Positions 52,141-61,065 of a stretch of 64,000 nucleotides of DNA are shown in pieces. A program made the position numbers and the translations under genes. Positions within the stretch are counted from its first letter, which is position 1; each line of letters begins with the position of its first letter. Origin of the DNA: Chryseobacterium sp. SORGH_AS_0447 (GTDB lineage: Bacteria > Bacteroidota > Bacteroidia > Flavobacteriales > Weeksellaceae); the NCBI RefSeq assembly GCF_030818695.1, contig NZ_JAUTAR010000001.1, forward strand, positions 3,528,501-3,592,500, written 5' to 3'. The notes under the pieces were generated by a model that did not search any database, had not been told where the DNA came from, and worked only from the letters and a program-made list of their open reading frames with translations.

Positions 52141-53484
52141 TCAGCAAAGTCTTTCTTCATGCTGGGAAATGTCAAGTCCCATATTTTCCGATTCTTCTGA
52201 AACCCTTAGTGTGATGATGCTGTCGGTGATCTTATACAGAAGCAACGAACCGAAAAATGCGAACAGCGATACCAGAAGCAGCGCCATCATGTGATGGGCA
52301 AACACTCCGAGTCCTCCATGAAGTAGACTGGCATTTTCGCCGTGCGCAAAAATTGCCGTTAAGATCATCCCCATGATTCCGCCAACACCGTGGCAGGCAA
52401 AAACATCCAGCGTATCGTCTATTTTCTTTAATGCTTTCCAGTTCACCATGATATTGGAAACAATGGCAGAGATAAACCCGATGAAAAGGCTTTCCGAAAC
52501 CGAAACGAAACCGCAGGCCGGTGTAATGGCAACCAGTCCTACGACTGCTCCGATACACGCTCCCATTGCGGAAACTTTTCTTTTATTGATCCTGTCGAAA
52601 AATATCCAGGTCATCATCGCGGAAGCCGAAGCAATGGTTGTTGTCCCGAAAGCCGTAGCTGCTGTGGCATTGGCACTTAGAGCCGAGCCCGCATTGAACC
52701 CAAACCAACCGAACCAAAGCATTCCTGTTCCCAGCATCACATACGAGATGTTTGAAGGGTCGTGGTGAGGCCTTTTTCTGTTTCCTACGACCATCGCTCC
52801 CGCCAAGGCAGCAAAACCGGCGCTCATGTGAACCACCGTTCCTCCGGCAAAGTCCTTTACGCCGAAATATTTATTCAGAAGACCGTCCGGATGCCAAACC
52901 ATGTGGCAAAGCGGAGTATAGATAAAGATGCTGAAAAGCACCATGAATAAAAGATAAGAAATAAAACGTACCCGTTCTGCAAAAGAACCCGTGATCAAAG
53001 CCGGTGTAATAACCGCAAACTTCATCTGGAAAAGGGCAAAAAGAATAAAAGGAATTGTGGAAGCCATAGCTTTATGAGGTAAGACACCTACCCTGCTGAA
53101 AAAAGGATAGCTTAAAGGATTCCCGATGATGCCGTAATGTTCTCCGTTGATCGTAAATCCTATTGAATCTCCGAAAGACAGGGAAAAACCGACTACTACC
53201 CACAGCATGGAAATCACTCCGAGTGCAATAAAGCTTTGCAGCATGGTGGAAATAACGTTTTTCTTACCCACCATTCCGCCATAAAAAAAGGAAAGGCCTG
53301 GCGTCATCAGCAAAACAAGGCCGGCAGCCGCTAAAATCCAGGCAACATCCGCCCCTACGATTTTGTCTTCACTTAAAAATTCTCCCGTATTCGGAAAATC
53401 CACAATGGGGCTCCAGAACAATCCTCCTATTGCAACCAAGGCAATAAGGATGAATGAAACGATCCATTTTAAACCTACTGTCAT
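52141..53484 (-). CDS. amt: Ammonium transporter
   Basis: 447 residues with eleven to twelve membrane helices, Amt/Mep/Rh family. The typical entry motif is GADVAWILAAAGLVLLMTPGLSFFYGGMVGKKNV. The pore histidine region appears in DFAGGTVVHMSAGFAALAGA and in the late VFACHGVGGIMGMI. It has an extra first helix compared with E. coli AmtB. No glnK/PII gene is adjacent. A TAATTTTG at 53507-53514 is the likely -7 element. Confidence 0.95.
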   Translation of the reverse strand: MTVGLKWIVSFILIALVAIGGLFWSPIVDFPNTGEFLSEDKIVGADVAWILAAAGLVLLMTPGLSFFYGGMVGKKNVISTMLQSFIALGVISMLWVVVGFSLSFGDSIGFTINGEHYGIIGNPLSYPFFSRVGVLPHKAMASTIPFILFALFQMKFAVITPALITGSFAERVRFISYLLFMVLFSIFIYTPLCHMVWHPDGLLNKYFGVKDFAGGTVVHMSAGFAALAGAMVVGNRKRPHHDPSNISYVMLGTGMLWFGWFGFNAGSALSANATAATAFGTTTIASASAMMTWIFFDRINKRKVSAMGACIGAVVGLVAITPACGFVSVSESLFIGFISAIVSNIMVNWKALKKIDDTLDVFACHGVGGIMGMILTAIFAHGENASLLHGGLGVFAHHMMALLLVSLFAFFGSLLLYKITDSIITLRVSEESENMGLDISQHEERLC

Positions 53485-53506
53485 AAAAATTTATGTTTTA
53501 CCCCGT

Positions 53507-53514
53507 CAAAATTA
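53507..53514 (-). promoter_or_regulatory. -7 element for amt
   Basis: TAATTTTG on the minus strand, 23 bases upstream of the ATG; no TTG at the right spacing. Confidence 0.5.
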
Positions 53515-53593
53515 AGTATAAATTTTCAAAAACAGTGTAAAAATAAAACCAACCCCTAAATTTTAATATAAATTTAAAATTAAATTCAAATTA

Positions 53594-54235
53594 TTATTCC
53601 AATACCCCCTCTAAAATATTAGCTACTTCTTTGAATTTTGTAATCGGGAAAAGATGGGTACCGCCTTTGATAATATAATCCGGTTTGGAATTCTTTATCG
53701 GGAATACGATGTCCTTGTCGCCCATAATCTGAACCACTTCCGGATTTTCGTCGAATTTCCAGTCGGAGATCTTTTCGACCGACCATTTTAAATAATAAGG
53801 GTCTCTCACCCTGAAATATTGCAGCACTTTCGGATTTCGCGGGTCAAAAAATTTCCTGACCACCGAATACATATTGGTGGTTTTCTCATTGAAAAATGTT
53901 ACCGGAAGCAGTTTGGGAATCTTGGTGATCTGTCCGGTGCGTATCAGCCGGGATTTCTCCTTATCGGATTTGATGCTTCCGAGGATCACAACTTTCTTTG
54001 CAGGTTTGAGCTTATTAATTTCCTGAACCATCAGACCGCCAAAGGAATATCCTACCAGATAAAACGGTTCCGAATCATCGATTTTTTCAGCCATTCTTTC
54101 AACATAGCCGGCAAAGTCTTCGTTAAGATGAGGAATCAGCCATTCGATAAAAACCACCTCATGGCGTTTCGGAAACTGAATTTTTTCCAATACCTTGAAA
54201 TCTGCGCCTAATCCGCTTACTACATATATTTTCAT
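53594..54235 (-). CDS. Alpha/beta hydrolase
   Basis: 213 residues. A compact alpha/beta hydrolase: nucleophile elbow VGYSFGGLMVQE (Ser near 66), an acid in MGDKDIVFP and a late histidine in KGGTHLFP. The N-terminus MKIYVVSGLGADFKVLEKI carries the oxyanion glycine. No signal peptide, so cytosolic. Substrate not predictable; small flavobacterial esterase/thioesterase-type. Confidence 0.82.
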   Translation of the reverse strand: MKIYVVSGLGADFKVLEKIQFPKRHEVVFIEWLIPHLNEDFAGYVERMAEKIDDSEPFYLVGYSFGGLMVQEINKLKPAKKVVILGSIKSDKEKSRLIRTGQITKIPKLLPVTFFNEKTTNMYSVVRKFFDPRNPKVLQYFRVRDPYYLKWSVEKISDWKFDENPEVVQIMGDKDIVFPIKNSKPDYIIKGGTHLFPITKFKEVANILEGVLE

Positions 54236-54264
54236 CCTACTAAAATAAAGAATTCGAACAAAAA

Positions 54265-54294
54265 AATGAGCGGCTTTCTGAAAAACCGCTCATT
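54265..54294 (-). terminator. Terminator of the downstream YceI gene
   Basis: Stem AATGAGCGG / CCGCTCATT with a 12-base loop; seven T on the minus strand. Confidence 0.85.
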
Positions 54295-54318
54295 CTTATT
54301 CATTAAAAGACCAAGGTC

Positions 54319-54954
54319 TTATTTTTTCTTTTTTACAGGTGTTCTGTTTTCGTTATCCAATACCGCTGTGGAAAGCTTAAACTGGATATCCATTTCGTTT
54401 TTGATGAAATAATCTTTCAGTGAAGACTGGTAGAATACCTTGAAATCTCTTCTGTTCAGAGAGAACTTTGCAGATTCGATCACTACGGTAAACTGGGTAA
54501 TGTATACGTTTGCAGGGAAAGTGATGGTTTTTCTCACGCCTTTGATCGTTACGTCTCCGTAAACAGTAGAGTTATAGTCGCTGTTTGCCAGAGGGATAAT
54601 CTTTGTTAAATGGAATTTCGCAAGCGGAAACTTTTTAACGTCAAAGAAATTAGAGCTTTTAAGATCGTTGGTAAGTTTCACCATATCTTCGTCCTGGCTT
54701 GAAACATCACCGGCCATGATCGACTTCATATCGATTACAAATTCACCGTCTACCAAAACTGTTTTATCGAAAGTGAACTTTCCACTTTTCAGCTTTATGG
54801 TTCCGGAATGGGTTGTAGGAACCGTTTTTACCACTTTATATCCCCACCATCTGATTTCCGATGAGGTTACTTTTACCACTTTATCTCCTTTCTTCTGCCC
54901 GAAAACAAATGACATACTTATGCACATCATCGCAAACAATAGTAATCTTTTCAT
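54319..54954 (-). CDS. YceI family periplasmic protein (first of a pair)
   Basis: 211 residues. Signal peptide to ..SFVFGQ. YceI lipocalin-like barrel: WWGYKVVKTVPTTHSGTIKLKSGKF, VIDMKSIMAGD, SSNFFDVKKFPLAKFHLTKI and VTIKGVRKTITFPANVY. The family binds isoprenoid lipids in the periplasm. It follows a paralogue at 55033 (78-base gap with a terminator), so the pair is a tandem duplication with separate termination. A basic tail PVKKKK is unusual. Confidence 0.92.
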   Translation of the reverse strand: MKRLLLFAMMCISMSFVFGQKKGDKVVKVTSSEIRWWGYKVVKTVPTTHSGTIKLKSGKFTFDKTVLVDGEFVIDMKSIMAGDVSSQDEDMVKLTNDLKSSNFFDVKKFPLAKFHLTKIIPLANSDYNSTVYGDVTIKGVRKTITFPANVYITQFTVVIESAKFSLNRRDFKVFYQSSLKDYFIKNEMDIQFKLSTAVLDNENRTPVKKKK

Positions 54955-54987
54955 TCTTTTTTATTTACAATTCAACAAAAATAAAAA

Positions 54988-55010
54988 AAAGTGTAGAACT
55001 TCTACACTTT
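54988..55010 (-). terminator. Terminator between the two YceI genes
   Basis: Stem AAAGTGTA / TACACTTT with loop GAACTTC; T-rich on both sides. Confidence 0.8.
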
Positions 55011-55032
55011 TAACAATCTTTTTTTGATTAAA

Positions 55033-55599
55033 TTATTTAGCTGTTACTTTTACCTGCAAATCCATGTCATCTTTCACAAGAACATCCTGCATGGTAGACT
55101 TATAAGCTACGTCGAATTTCTGTCTGTCGATGGAGAATTTGTTTGATACTAAGCTTACGGTTCCGTTAGCATAACTGATCTTAGCAGGGAAAGAGATCGC
55201 GTTCGTTTTTCCTTTTACCGTTAAATTACCGGTTACTAAAGAATTGTATACTTTATCGTTGTTTTTCTTTACGCCTGTAATTTTGAAGGTAGCGGTAGGA
55301 AACTTTTCAACTTCAAAGAAATCGCCGTTTTTCAAGTGTCCGTTAAGCTTCTGCTGATATTCTCCGGAAAGGTCTGTCGCGTTGATGGAAGTCATATCCA
55401 AAACGAAAGTACCGCCAACCAGTTGGTTTCCTTTCATTACCATTTCTCCTGACTTCACCTTTACAGTTCCGTTGTGAGAGCTGGCCTCAGATTTTGCGAT
55501 TTTGTATCCCCACCACTGCACATCGGAGCTTACTACTTTTTTTGCCTGTCCGAATGCTAAACCACTCGCCAATACTGCTAATAAAAATATTTTTTTCAT
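55033..55599 (-). CDS. YceI family periplasmic protein (second of a pair)
   Basis: 188 residues. Signal peptide MKKIFLLAVLASGLAFGQ. Same fold and blocks as its neighbour (VQWWGYKIAKSEASSHNGTVKVKSGEM, FVLDMTSINATD, GDFFEVEKFPTATFKITGV, LTVKGKTNAISFPAKI). It is the upstream gene of the pair. Its promoter region carries a TACATTTG -7 element and an FNR-type palindrome at 55669, suggesting control by a CRP/FNR-family regulator. Confidence 0.93.
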   Translation of the reverse strand: MKKIFLLAVLASGLAFGQAKKVVSSDVQWWGYKIAKSEASSHNGTVKVKSGEMVMKGNQLVGGTFVLDMTSINATDLSGEYQQKLNGHLKNGDFFEVEKFPTATFKITGVKKNNDKVYNSLVTGNLTVKGKTNAISFPAKISYANGTVSLVSNKFSIDRQKFDVAYKSTMQDVLVKDDMDLQVKVTAK

Positions 55600-55637
55600 T
55601 TGAATAAAAGTTATTTACTTGTTCTTTATTACGGATG

Positions 55638-55645
55638 CAAATGTA
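55638..55645 (-). promoter_or_regulatory. -7 element of the YceI promoter
   Basis: TACATTTG on the minus strand, 38 bases upstream of the ATG at 55599. No TTG at the usual -33 spacing, which fits an activator-dependent promoter. Confidence 0.55.
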
Positions 55646-55668
55646 GTTAACTGTAACGATAGATTCCG

Positions 55669-55682
55669 TTGATGTACATCAA
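55669..55682. promoter_or_regulatory. FNR/CRP-family operator-like palindrome
   Basis: Perfect 14-base palindrome TTGATGTACATCAA, which fits the FNR/Anr consensus TTGAT-N4-ATCAA at all ten specified positions. Its centre is about 44 bases upstream of the start site predicted from the -7 element at 55638-55645, close to the usual -41.5 position of a class II activator site. The regulator gene is not in the window. Confidence 0.6.
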
Positions 55683-55725
55683 TAAATGCAATTATTTTTA
55701 TAAATAACCTTACTCCATAAAAAAA

Positions 55726-55744
55726 GCTCCGGAAAATCCGGAGC
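55726..55744 (-). terminator. Terminator of the glucokinase gene
   Basis: Stem GCTCCGGA / TCCGGAGC with AAA loop; seven T on the minus strand. Confidence 0.87.
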
Positions 55745-55749
55745 CTGTT

Positions 55750-56799
55750 TTATTCTTGATAGTATGCGGTGTACAATGCTGCACCATTCAGTGCGGTATT
55801 TTCGTTTTTGTTCAGATAGATCGGGATGTTTCTCAGCATCTCTTCCATCTTGTCGCTGATCTTGAACTTTTCGTAGAATTTATCTTTATTGATATACGAT
55901 GCAATCGCCTGCGGAATATCCCCAGAAATCAGCAAACCTCCTGTTGCTTTTAATTTCAGCGTTAAGTTATTTGCTTCTCTGGCTAAGAACTCAAGGAATG
56001 TATCTAAGGCAATTTTACAAATCAGCACATCTTCTTCCACGGCTGCTTTATACAATTCTTCTACAAAGTTTCCGTTGGCCAGACGATCGGCAAGCCATTC
56101 CGGCTCAGGATGTCTTTTCACGTCTCTCAGGAATCGGTAAATATTGAATAGACCTCCTTTGGACAGTACATTTTCCCAGCTTACGATACCATACAGGTTG
56201 TTCAGGAACTGGTAGAATTCCACCTCAACATTGGTTCTCGGAGAGAATTCGGAGTGTCCGCCTTCTGTTGCAAACGGCCTGATGTATTTTCCGTCAAAGA
56301 AATATCCGGCTTCTCCCAGTCCGTTCCCCGGTGCAAGGATCGCCACGTTTCCTTTTTCCAGATGCCCGCTGGTGTAAATTGGATCCAGATCGCTGTCTTC
56401 CAACAGTCCCATACCGTAAGCGGAAGCCTCCTGGTCGTTCAGCATGTCTACTTTTTCGAAATTAAAATCGTTTTTGAAATCTTCGACATCCAGGTTCCAG
56501 CCCAGCCTTTCAGGAGAACTTTTCCCGTACAATACAGGTCCCGGAACGGCAATTCCGAGTCTTTTTACATTTTCCAGCCCGTTATCCTGAACAAACTTCT
56601 TCAGAATTTCTGTAAAGGAAGCATATTCTTTGGTAAGATAATTATTTTGGATTTTAATCTCAAGACCTCCGTTGCCGGAAACAAAATAGCCTAAAGTTGT
56701 AATATCTTCACGAAGGTTTGCGCCAATGATAGAAACATTGTCGTTGCTAGCATTTTTTACCCCCGGTAAATAAAGTGGAAATTTCGGATTTAAAATCAT
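55750..56799 (-). CDS. glk: Glucokinase
   Basis: About 349 residues from the ATG at 56799 (MILNPKFPLYLPG); the in-frame ATG at 56868 lies upstream of the likely -7 element. Glk-family ROK/hexokinase fold. GIAVPGPV, MLNDQEASAYGMGLL with the catalytic Asp, LAPGNGLGEAGYF (ATP loop), ATEGGHSEFSPR, and the late GGLLISGDIPQ are seen. It phosphorylates glucose at C6 with ATP. Single gene. TATATTTG at 56815-56822 is the -7 element. Confidence 0.88.
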   Translation of the reverse strand: MILNPKFPLYLPGVKNASNDNVSIIGANLREDITTLGYFVSGNGGLEIKIQNNYLTKEYASFTEILKKFVQDNGLENVKRLGIAVPGPVLYGKSSPERLGWNLDVEDFKNDFNFEKVDMLNDQEASAYGMGLLEDSDLDPIYTSGHLEKGNVAILAPGNGLGEAGYFFDGKYIRPFATEGGHSEFSPRTNVEVEFYQFLNNLYGIVSWENVLSKGGLFNIYRFLRDVKRHPEPEWLADRLANGNFVEELYKAAVEEDVLICKIALDTFLEFLAREANNLTLKLKATGGLLISGDIPQAIASYINKDKFYEKFKISDKMEEMLRNIPIYLNKNENTALNGAALYTAYYQE

Positions 56800-56814
56800 A
56801 ACCTCAAATTTTAT

Positions 56815-56822
56815 CAAATATA
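56815..56822 (-). promoter_or_regulatory. -7 element for glk
   Basis: TATATTTG on the minus strand, 16 bases upstream of the ATG at 56799. It supports that start over 56868. Confidence 0.55.
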
Positions 56823-56856
56823 ATAATAACTTTCGTAAATTTTCGTTAGAAATAAA

Positions 56857-56884
56857 AAACCTTCTCAAAAATTCGAAAAGGTTT
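56857..56884 (-). terminator. Terminator of the outer-membrane barrel gene
   Basis: Stem AAACCTT / AAGGTTT (extended with one mismatch by TC/GA), 8-base loop, T-run on the minus strand. Confidence 0.75.
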
Positions 56885-56913
56885 GGTTAATAATTGCTTA
56901 TATAAAAATCTAA

Positions 56914-57477
56914 CTATTTTCCTAAAGGGATATTGTAGGAAAATCCTACTCCTATATTGCCTACATTGTAGTCCTGATTCGGCAAATCGCCGTTGTTTCC
57001 TACAAATACTTTCTGATACTGTACAAAGAAATTCCAGTCCTGGTTGTGGTAACCGATCTCAGGCTTTAAATAGAAACCGCCGTTCGGTCTGTCTAACGTC
57101 GTATTGGAAGCTACCTTATCATCTCCTACAAGGAATCCGTATCCTAAGTCGGTACCGAAATAAAATCCTGTTTGCTTCGGATAAATTCTGATCAGGGCAG
57201 CTACAGGAACTACGCCTACATCGTTGTTATTGTATCCGTTGTTATCTTTTCCAAAATAATGAGTGTATCCTGTTGCGATACCCAATCCGAATCCCGGAGT
57301 GATGAGATTCTGATAAGCTACATCTAACCCTACCGCCATGGAAGTATTATCGGCTGGAACTGCTAAACCAACATTTGCTCCTACCTTGATCATATTATTC
57401 ATCTGTGCACTTTGTGCGCTTAATGCTCCTGCAGTCAATATTCCGGCAAATAAAATTGCTTGTTTAAACATTTTCAT
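56914..57477 (-). CDS. Small outer-membrane beta-barrel protein
   Basis: 187 residues from MKMFKQ; the longer frame up to 57534 is non-signal-like. Signal peptide to ..GALSAQ. Eight or so alternating beta strands (VGANVGLAVPADNTSMAVGLDVAYQ, GLGIATGYTHYFG, GFYFGTDLGYGFLVG, FYLKPEIGYHN, DWNFFVQYQKVFVG, VGNIGVGFSYNIPLGK), typical of OmpW/OmpX-size barrels. No peptidoglycan-binding domain. Role unknown; probably a small porin or structural barrel. Confidence 0.82.
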   Translation of the reverse strand: MKMFKQAILFAGILTAGALSAQSAQMNNMIKVGANVGLAVPADNTSMAVGLDVAYQNLITPGFGLGIATGYTHYFGKDNNGYNNNDVGVVPVAALIRIYPKQTGFYFGTDLGYGFLVGDDKVASNTTLDRPNGGFYLKPEIGYHNQDWNFFVQYQKVFVGNNGDLPNQDYNVGNIGVGFSYNIPLGK

Positions 57478-57661
57478 AACTCTGATTATTTTAAATTTTA
57501 CTAAGCTGAAAACTGTAAAAATCATGCCAAGCAAAAGGTTTCACAGGACTTTAACGCTTTACAGGAGCGCAATACAATGAATTCCAGCCGGTTATTTTTT
57601 AAAAAAAATTAAATACTTGTTTAAAAAAATTTGAGGATGCCCTCAAATAACGGCTTCAATA

Positions 57662-57680
57662 TTAACGAATCTTAATCGTT
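57662..57680. promoter_or_regulatory. Dyad symmetry in the barrel / DUF1800 intergenic region
   Basis: TAACGA, 7 bases, TCGTTA, in the divergent gap between the barrel and DUF1800 genes. A near -7 element (TGTATTTG) follows toward DUF1800. A hairpin TTTGAGG / CCTCAAA lies just to the left at 57630-57647. Possible operator; weak evidence. Confidence 0.3.
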
Positions 57681-57730
57681 ATTAATTTTAACCTTGTATT
57701 TGCAGTACAATCAAAATGTAAACAACGCTT

Positions 57731-59122
57731 ATGGATTCTCCTTCACTACTTAATAACAAGCACCTTCTGTGGCGTGCCGGTTTCGGACCCGGAATCGCCC
57801 AGTTTGAAGATCTCGGCAAAAAAGATACAAAAAACCTCCTCGAAGATCTTTTGCGTGAAGAAACCTTTCAGTACATCAATTATGAAACGCCGGATATTGC
57901 TGAAGCAGCAGATACGATGAATGTAATGAGCGATACTTTCCCAGCCGAAAGGAAAAAAGAAATGCAGAAAATCTACCGGCAGCAGAACGAAGAGCTGAAC
58001 CTGAACTTTCTCGGTAAAATGGTCACCAGCAAAGAGCAGATGAGGGAGAAGATGGCTTTTTTCTGGCACGGGCATTTTGCCAGCAGGGTTCAGAATCCGA
58101 AATTCAACCGGCAGATCCTTAATGTTATCCGGAAAAATGCGCTCGGAAATTTCAAAGACTTGCTCTTTGAAGTTAGCCAGGCTCCGGCCATGCTGAACTT
58201 TCTGAACAACCAGCAGAATAAAAAAGACCATCCGAATGAAAACTTTGCCCGCGAAGTAATGGAGCTATTCACCATGGGTCGCGGAAATTACACCGAAAAA
58301 GACATCCGGGAAGCAGCCCGGGCCTTTACCGGATGGAGCTATGATAAAGAAGGAAATTTTGTTGAAAAAGCGAAAATTCATGACGAAGGATCCAAGACCT
58401 TTTTGGGAAAGACAGGCAATTTTACCGGTTCGGACGTGTTGAATATCATCCTGGAACAGAAAGCGACGGCAAAATTCATCACGGCAAAAATTTACCGTTT
58501 TTTCGTGAATGAAAACGCAGATGAGGCCATCGTGAATACTTTGAGCGAAAATTTTTACCGGTCCGGCTATGATATTAAAAAATTGATGAAAGATATATTT
58601 TCGAGCTCGTGGTTTTACGACAGGAAAAATATCGGTACCCATATTAAATCACCGATTGAGCTGATGGCCGGAATGATGCGGGCACTTCCCATGAATATTC
58701 AGAATCCTGAAAACCTGATTGTTTACCAAAAACTGTTGGGCCAAATGCTGCTGTACCCACCGAATGTTGCCGGCTGGCCAAACGGGAAATCGTGGATCGA
58801 CAGCTCAACCCTGATGCTGAGACTGCAGATTCCGCAAATCTGGTCAGGATTGCGGCCACTGGACTACCGGCCGAAGGAAGACGATGATCTGGATATGGGA
58901 TTGAAAAACAACACCAATACGCTGGCCAAAAGCTTCAAAAACCCGAACATCACCATCGACTGGGCAAGGGTAGAGACCATCTTCAACGGAAAAAACACCG
59001 AAGACTATCTGATCCAGAACAGCCGTTCGCTGGATGTAAGTACGGTGAAAACTTTCTCGGACAACTCCGTTAAAATGAATGTCATCAATCTGATGTCCAC
59101 TCCCGAATATCAATTAATGTAA
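57731..59122 (+). CDS. DUF1800 family protein
   Basis: 463 residues. Typical blocks: LLWRAGFGPG at the start, MAFFWHGHFASRV, NFAREVMELFTMGRGNYTEKDIREAARAFTGW, KTFLGKTGNFTGSDVLNIIL and PPNVAGWPNGKSWIDSSTLMLR. Members are almost always followed by a DUF1501 gene, as here (45-base gap). No signal peptide at the chosen start. Function is not established; the pair is thought to act in the envelope. Confidence 0.92.
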   Translation: MDSPSLLNNKHLLWRAGFGPGIAQFEDLGKKDTKNLLEDLLREETFQYINYETPDIAEAADTMNVMSDTFPAERKKEMQKIYRQQNEELNLNFLGKMVTSKEQMREKMAFFWHGHFASRVQNPKFNRQILNVIRKNALGNFKDLLFEVSQAPAMLNFLNNQQNKKDHPNENFAREVMELFTMGRGNYTEKDIREAARAFTGWSYDKEGNFVEKAKIHDEGSKTFLGKTGNFTGSDVLNIILEQKATAKFITAKIYRFFVNENADEAIVNTLSENFYRSGYDIKKLMKDIFSSSWFYDRKNIGTHIKSPIELMAGMMRALPMNIQNPENLIVYQKLLGQMLLYPPNVAGWPNGKSWIDSSTLMLRLQIPQIWSGLRPLDYRPKEDDDLDMGLKNNTNTLAKSFKNPNITIDWARVETIFNGKNTEDYLIQNSRSLDVSTVKTFSDNSVKMNVINLMSTPEYQLM

Positions 59123-59167
59123 TAACAACGCTGAGATCCGGATAATCTATCATTTAAAATTAATCCT

Positions 59168-60352
59168 ATGCAGATCAAAAGAAGAGAATTTCTCAAAATA
59201 AGCTCGTTGGCTACCGCTTCACTGCTGATGCCGAATTTTCTGAAAGCTATGACGTTTGACGATGCGCTGGAACCCCGTCAGAAAATCCTGGTTGTCCTGC
59301 AGTTTACCGGTGGTAACGACGGTTTGAATACGATTATTCCTACCCGAAACGACATTTATTTCCGCGAAAGAAACAAAATTGCGATCCGGAATTCGCTGCA
59401 GCTGACCGATGAAGCCGGAATTAATCCTGCCCTCTCCTATTTTAAAGAGCTCTATGACAACGGCGAACTGTCGGTGATGAACAACGTAGGTTATCCAAAT
59501 CCCGATAAATCCCACTTCCGGAGCATGGACATCTGGCACTCTGCAAGCAAAAGCACCGAATACCTGGAAACCGGCTGGCTCGGACGATTCCTGGACGAAG
59601 AGTGCTACCGCTGCGAACATCCCACCCAGGCGCTGGAAGTGGATGATATGCTGAGCCTGGCCCTGAAAGGAGAAAACAATAAGGCTTTCGCTTTTAAAGA
59701 TCCGAAGAGACTGTACCAGACCAGCCAGGAAAAATATTTTAAGTCGCTGTACGATCACCACCACGATGATGAGACGGTATCCTATCTGTATCAGACCTTA
59801 GGTTCAACCATCAACAATGCAGGCTATATTTTTGAAAAAAGCAAAGCAAAAAAAACCGACGAAGCCTATCCGAATTCACAGTTGGGGAAAGATTTCAAAA
59901 CCGTAGCGTCTTTAATAAAGTCTGATATCAACACCCGGGTATATTATCTTTCGATCGGCAGTTTTGATACCCATGTCAATCAAAATGAAAGACAGCAGAA
60001 ACTTTTTACGGATATCAATGACGCTGTAAAATCTTTCGTAGCCGATATGAAAAACAACGGTCTTTTCGATGATATTCTGCTGATGACCTTCTCCGAATTC
60101 GGAAGACGGGTTGCCCAGAATGCCAGCAACGGAACCGATCATGGAACAGCTAACCAGATGTTCTTCATCAGCGGCGGCCTGAAGAAAAAAGGATTACTAA
60201 ACGCCCTCCCCGATTTGCAGCATCTCAACGAGGGAGATTTAATCTATTCTGAAGATTTCAGGAAAGTGTATGCAACCATCCTAAAGAATTGGCTGCATGC
60301 GGATTCGTCCAAAGTTTTGGGCTGGAAAAACGGAGTTTATGATTTTGTGTAA
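59168..60352 (+). CDS. DUF1501 family protein, Tat-type signal
   Basis: 394 residues. N-terminal MQIKRREFLKISSLATASLLM has the RRxFLK of a Tat signal. The body belongs to the DUF1501/sulfatase-like alkaline-phosphatase superfamily: VVLQFTGGNDGLNTIIP, YPNPDKSHFRSMDIWHSAS, DTHVNQNERQ, TFSEFGRRVAQNASNGTDHGTANQMF (metal-binding D/H). Co-transcribed with DUF1800. Exported folded, perhaps with metal. Activity unknown. Confidence 0.92.
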   Translation: MQIKRREFLKISSLATASLLMPNFLKAMTFDDALEPRQKILVVLQFTGGNDGLNTIIPTRNDIYFRERNKIAIRNSLQLTDEAGINPALSYFKELYDNGELSVMNNVGYPNPDKSHFRSMDIWHSASKSTEYLETGWLGRFLDEECYRCEHPTQALEVDDMLSLALKGENNKAFAFKDPKRLYQTSQEKYFKSLYDHHHDDETVSYLYQTLGSTINNAGYIFEKSKAKKTDEAYPNSQLGKDFKTVASLIKSDINTRVYYLSIGSFDTHVNQNERQQKLFTDINDAVKSFVADMKNNGLFDDILLMTFSEFGRRVAQNASNGTDHGTANQMFFISGGLKKKGLLNALPDLQHLNEGDLIYSEDFRKVYATILKNWLHADSSKVLGWKNGVYDFV

Positions 60353-60536
60353 AGGTGGCTTTGATGGCCTCAATATATATTTGCTAGTGTAAAGTTTAAC
60401 GCTACCGACGCTAAAAAGAATTTAGATTTCCAGCCGCAGATTTTCGTTCATAAGTGTATTTCATTCAGCAAATGATCATTGTGGATATTTGAATTATCCT
60501 ACTGTGCAGATTAGCCGAATTTTACTAAAACGAAAA

Positions 60537-60567
60537 AGAGGCTTTCGTCAATTGAAAGCCTCTTTTT
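60537..60567. terminator. Bidirectional terminator after DUF1501
   Basis: Stem AGAGGCTTTC / GAAAGCCTCT with a 7-base loop, A-run before and T-run after. It serves the DUF1501 gene (plus) and the small gene at 60595 (minus). Confidence 0.88.
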
Positions 60568-60594
60568 TATAATTTTAAATAAAACTACTTCTGA

Positions 60595-60735
60595 TTAATG
60601 GGTTGGTGCCGGCAGTTTTTTCGGTTCTTTCGGCTGACTTTTCTGGTCAATCTTTTCCGATATTTTTTTAACGATAAACTCAATAACCAAAGGGGCTACC
60701 ATTGCGACAACTGCTTTTAATATTCTGGATCTCAT
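60595..60735 (-). CDS. Very small membrane-associated peptide
   Basis: 46 residues from the ATG at 60735: MRSRILKAVVAMVAPLVIEF followed by a charged helix and a Pro/Lys-rich tail (KSQPKEPKKLPAPTH). One amphipathic or transmembrane helix. The longer in-frame ORF to 60852 has no plausible start context. Closed by the terminator at 60537-60567. Unknown function. Confidence 0.5.
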   Translation of the reverse strand: MRSRILKAVVAMVAPLVIEFIVKKISEKIDQKSQPKEPKKLPAPTH

Positions 60736-61065
60736 AATGTTTATTTTTATTGGATCAAGCAATACAATTTCTGAGCCATTATCATCCGTTGTGGTACAAG
60801 ATTCTACAGAACAATGCAGGATGAATTCTTGCGCAGGATTAGGTATCATCAAAAGTTTACCTTTCTCCTTGCAGCTATTGTGTCTTTAACGCAAAGTTTG
60901 ATTATTATTCCTGCATTAACAGAAGAGCCAAAGAAATGATCAGCAAGCTGATCTGACGAAGCATGCGTAATAATCCTGTTGCTTTAACTTGCTTCTTTAA
61001 AAACGAACAGAATGACGATCAGACTTTACGTTAAATTTACTAATTAAGCTTTTAGTCCGACCACC
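60736..61065. other. Intergenic region 60736-61065
   Basis: 330 bases with no supported gene, repeat or promoter match. Confidence 0.5.

Noticed and set aside
52232..52768. ORFs of 108 and 131 residues inside amt
   Set aside because: Other-frame shadows of a well-conserved transporter gene.
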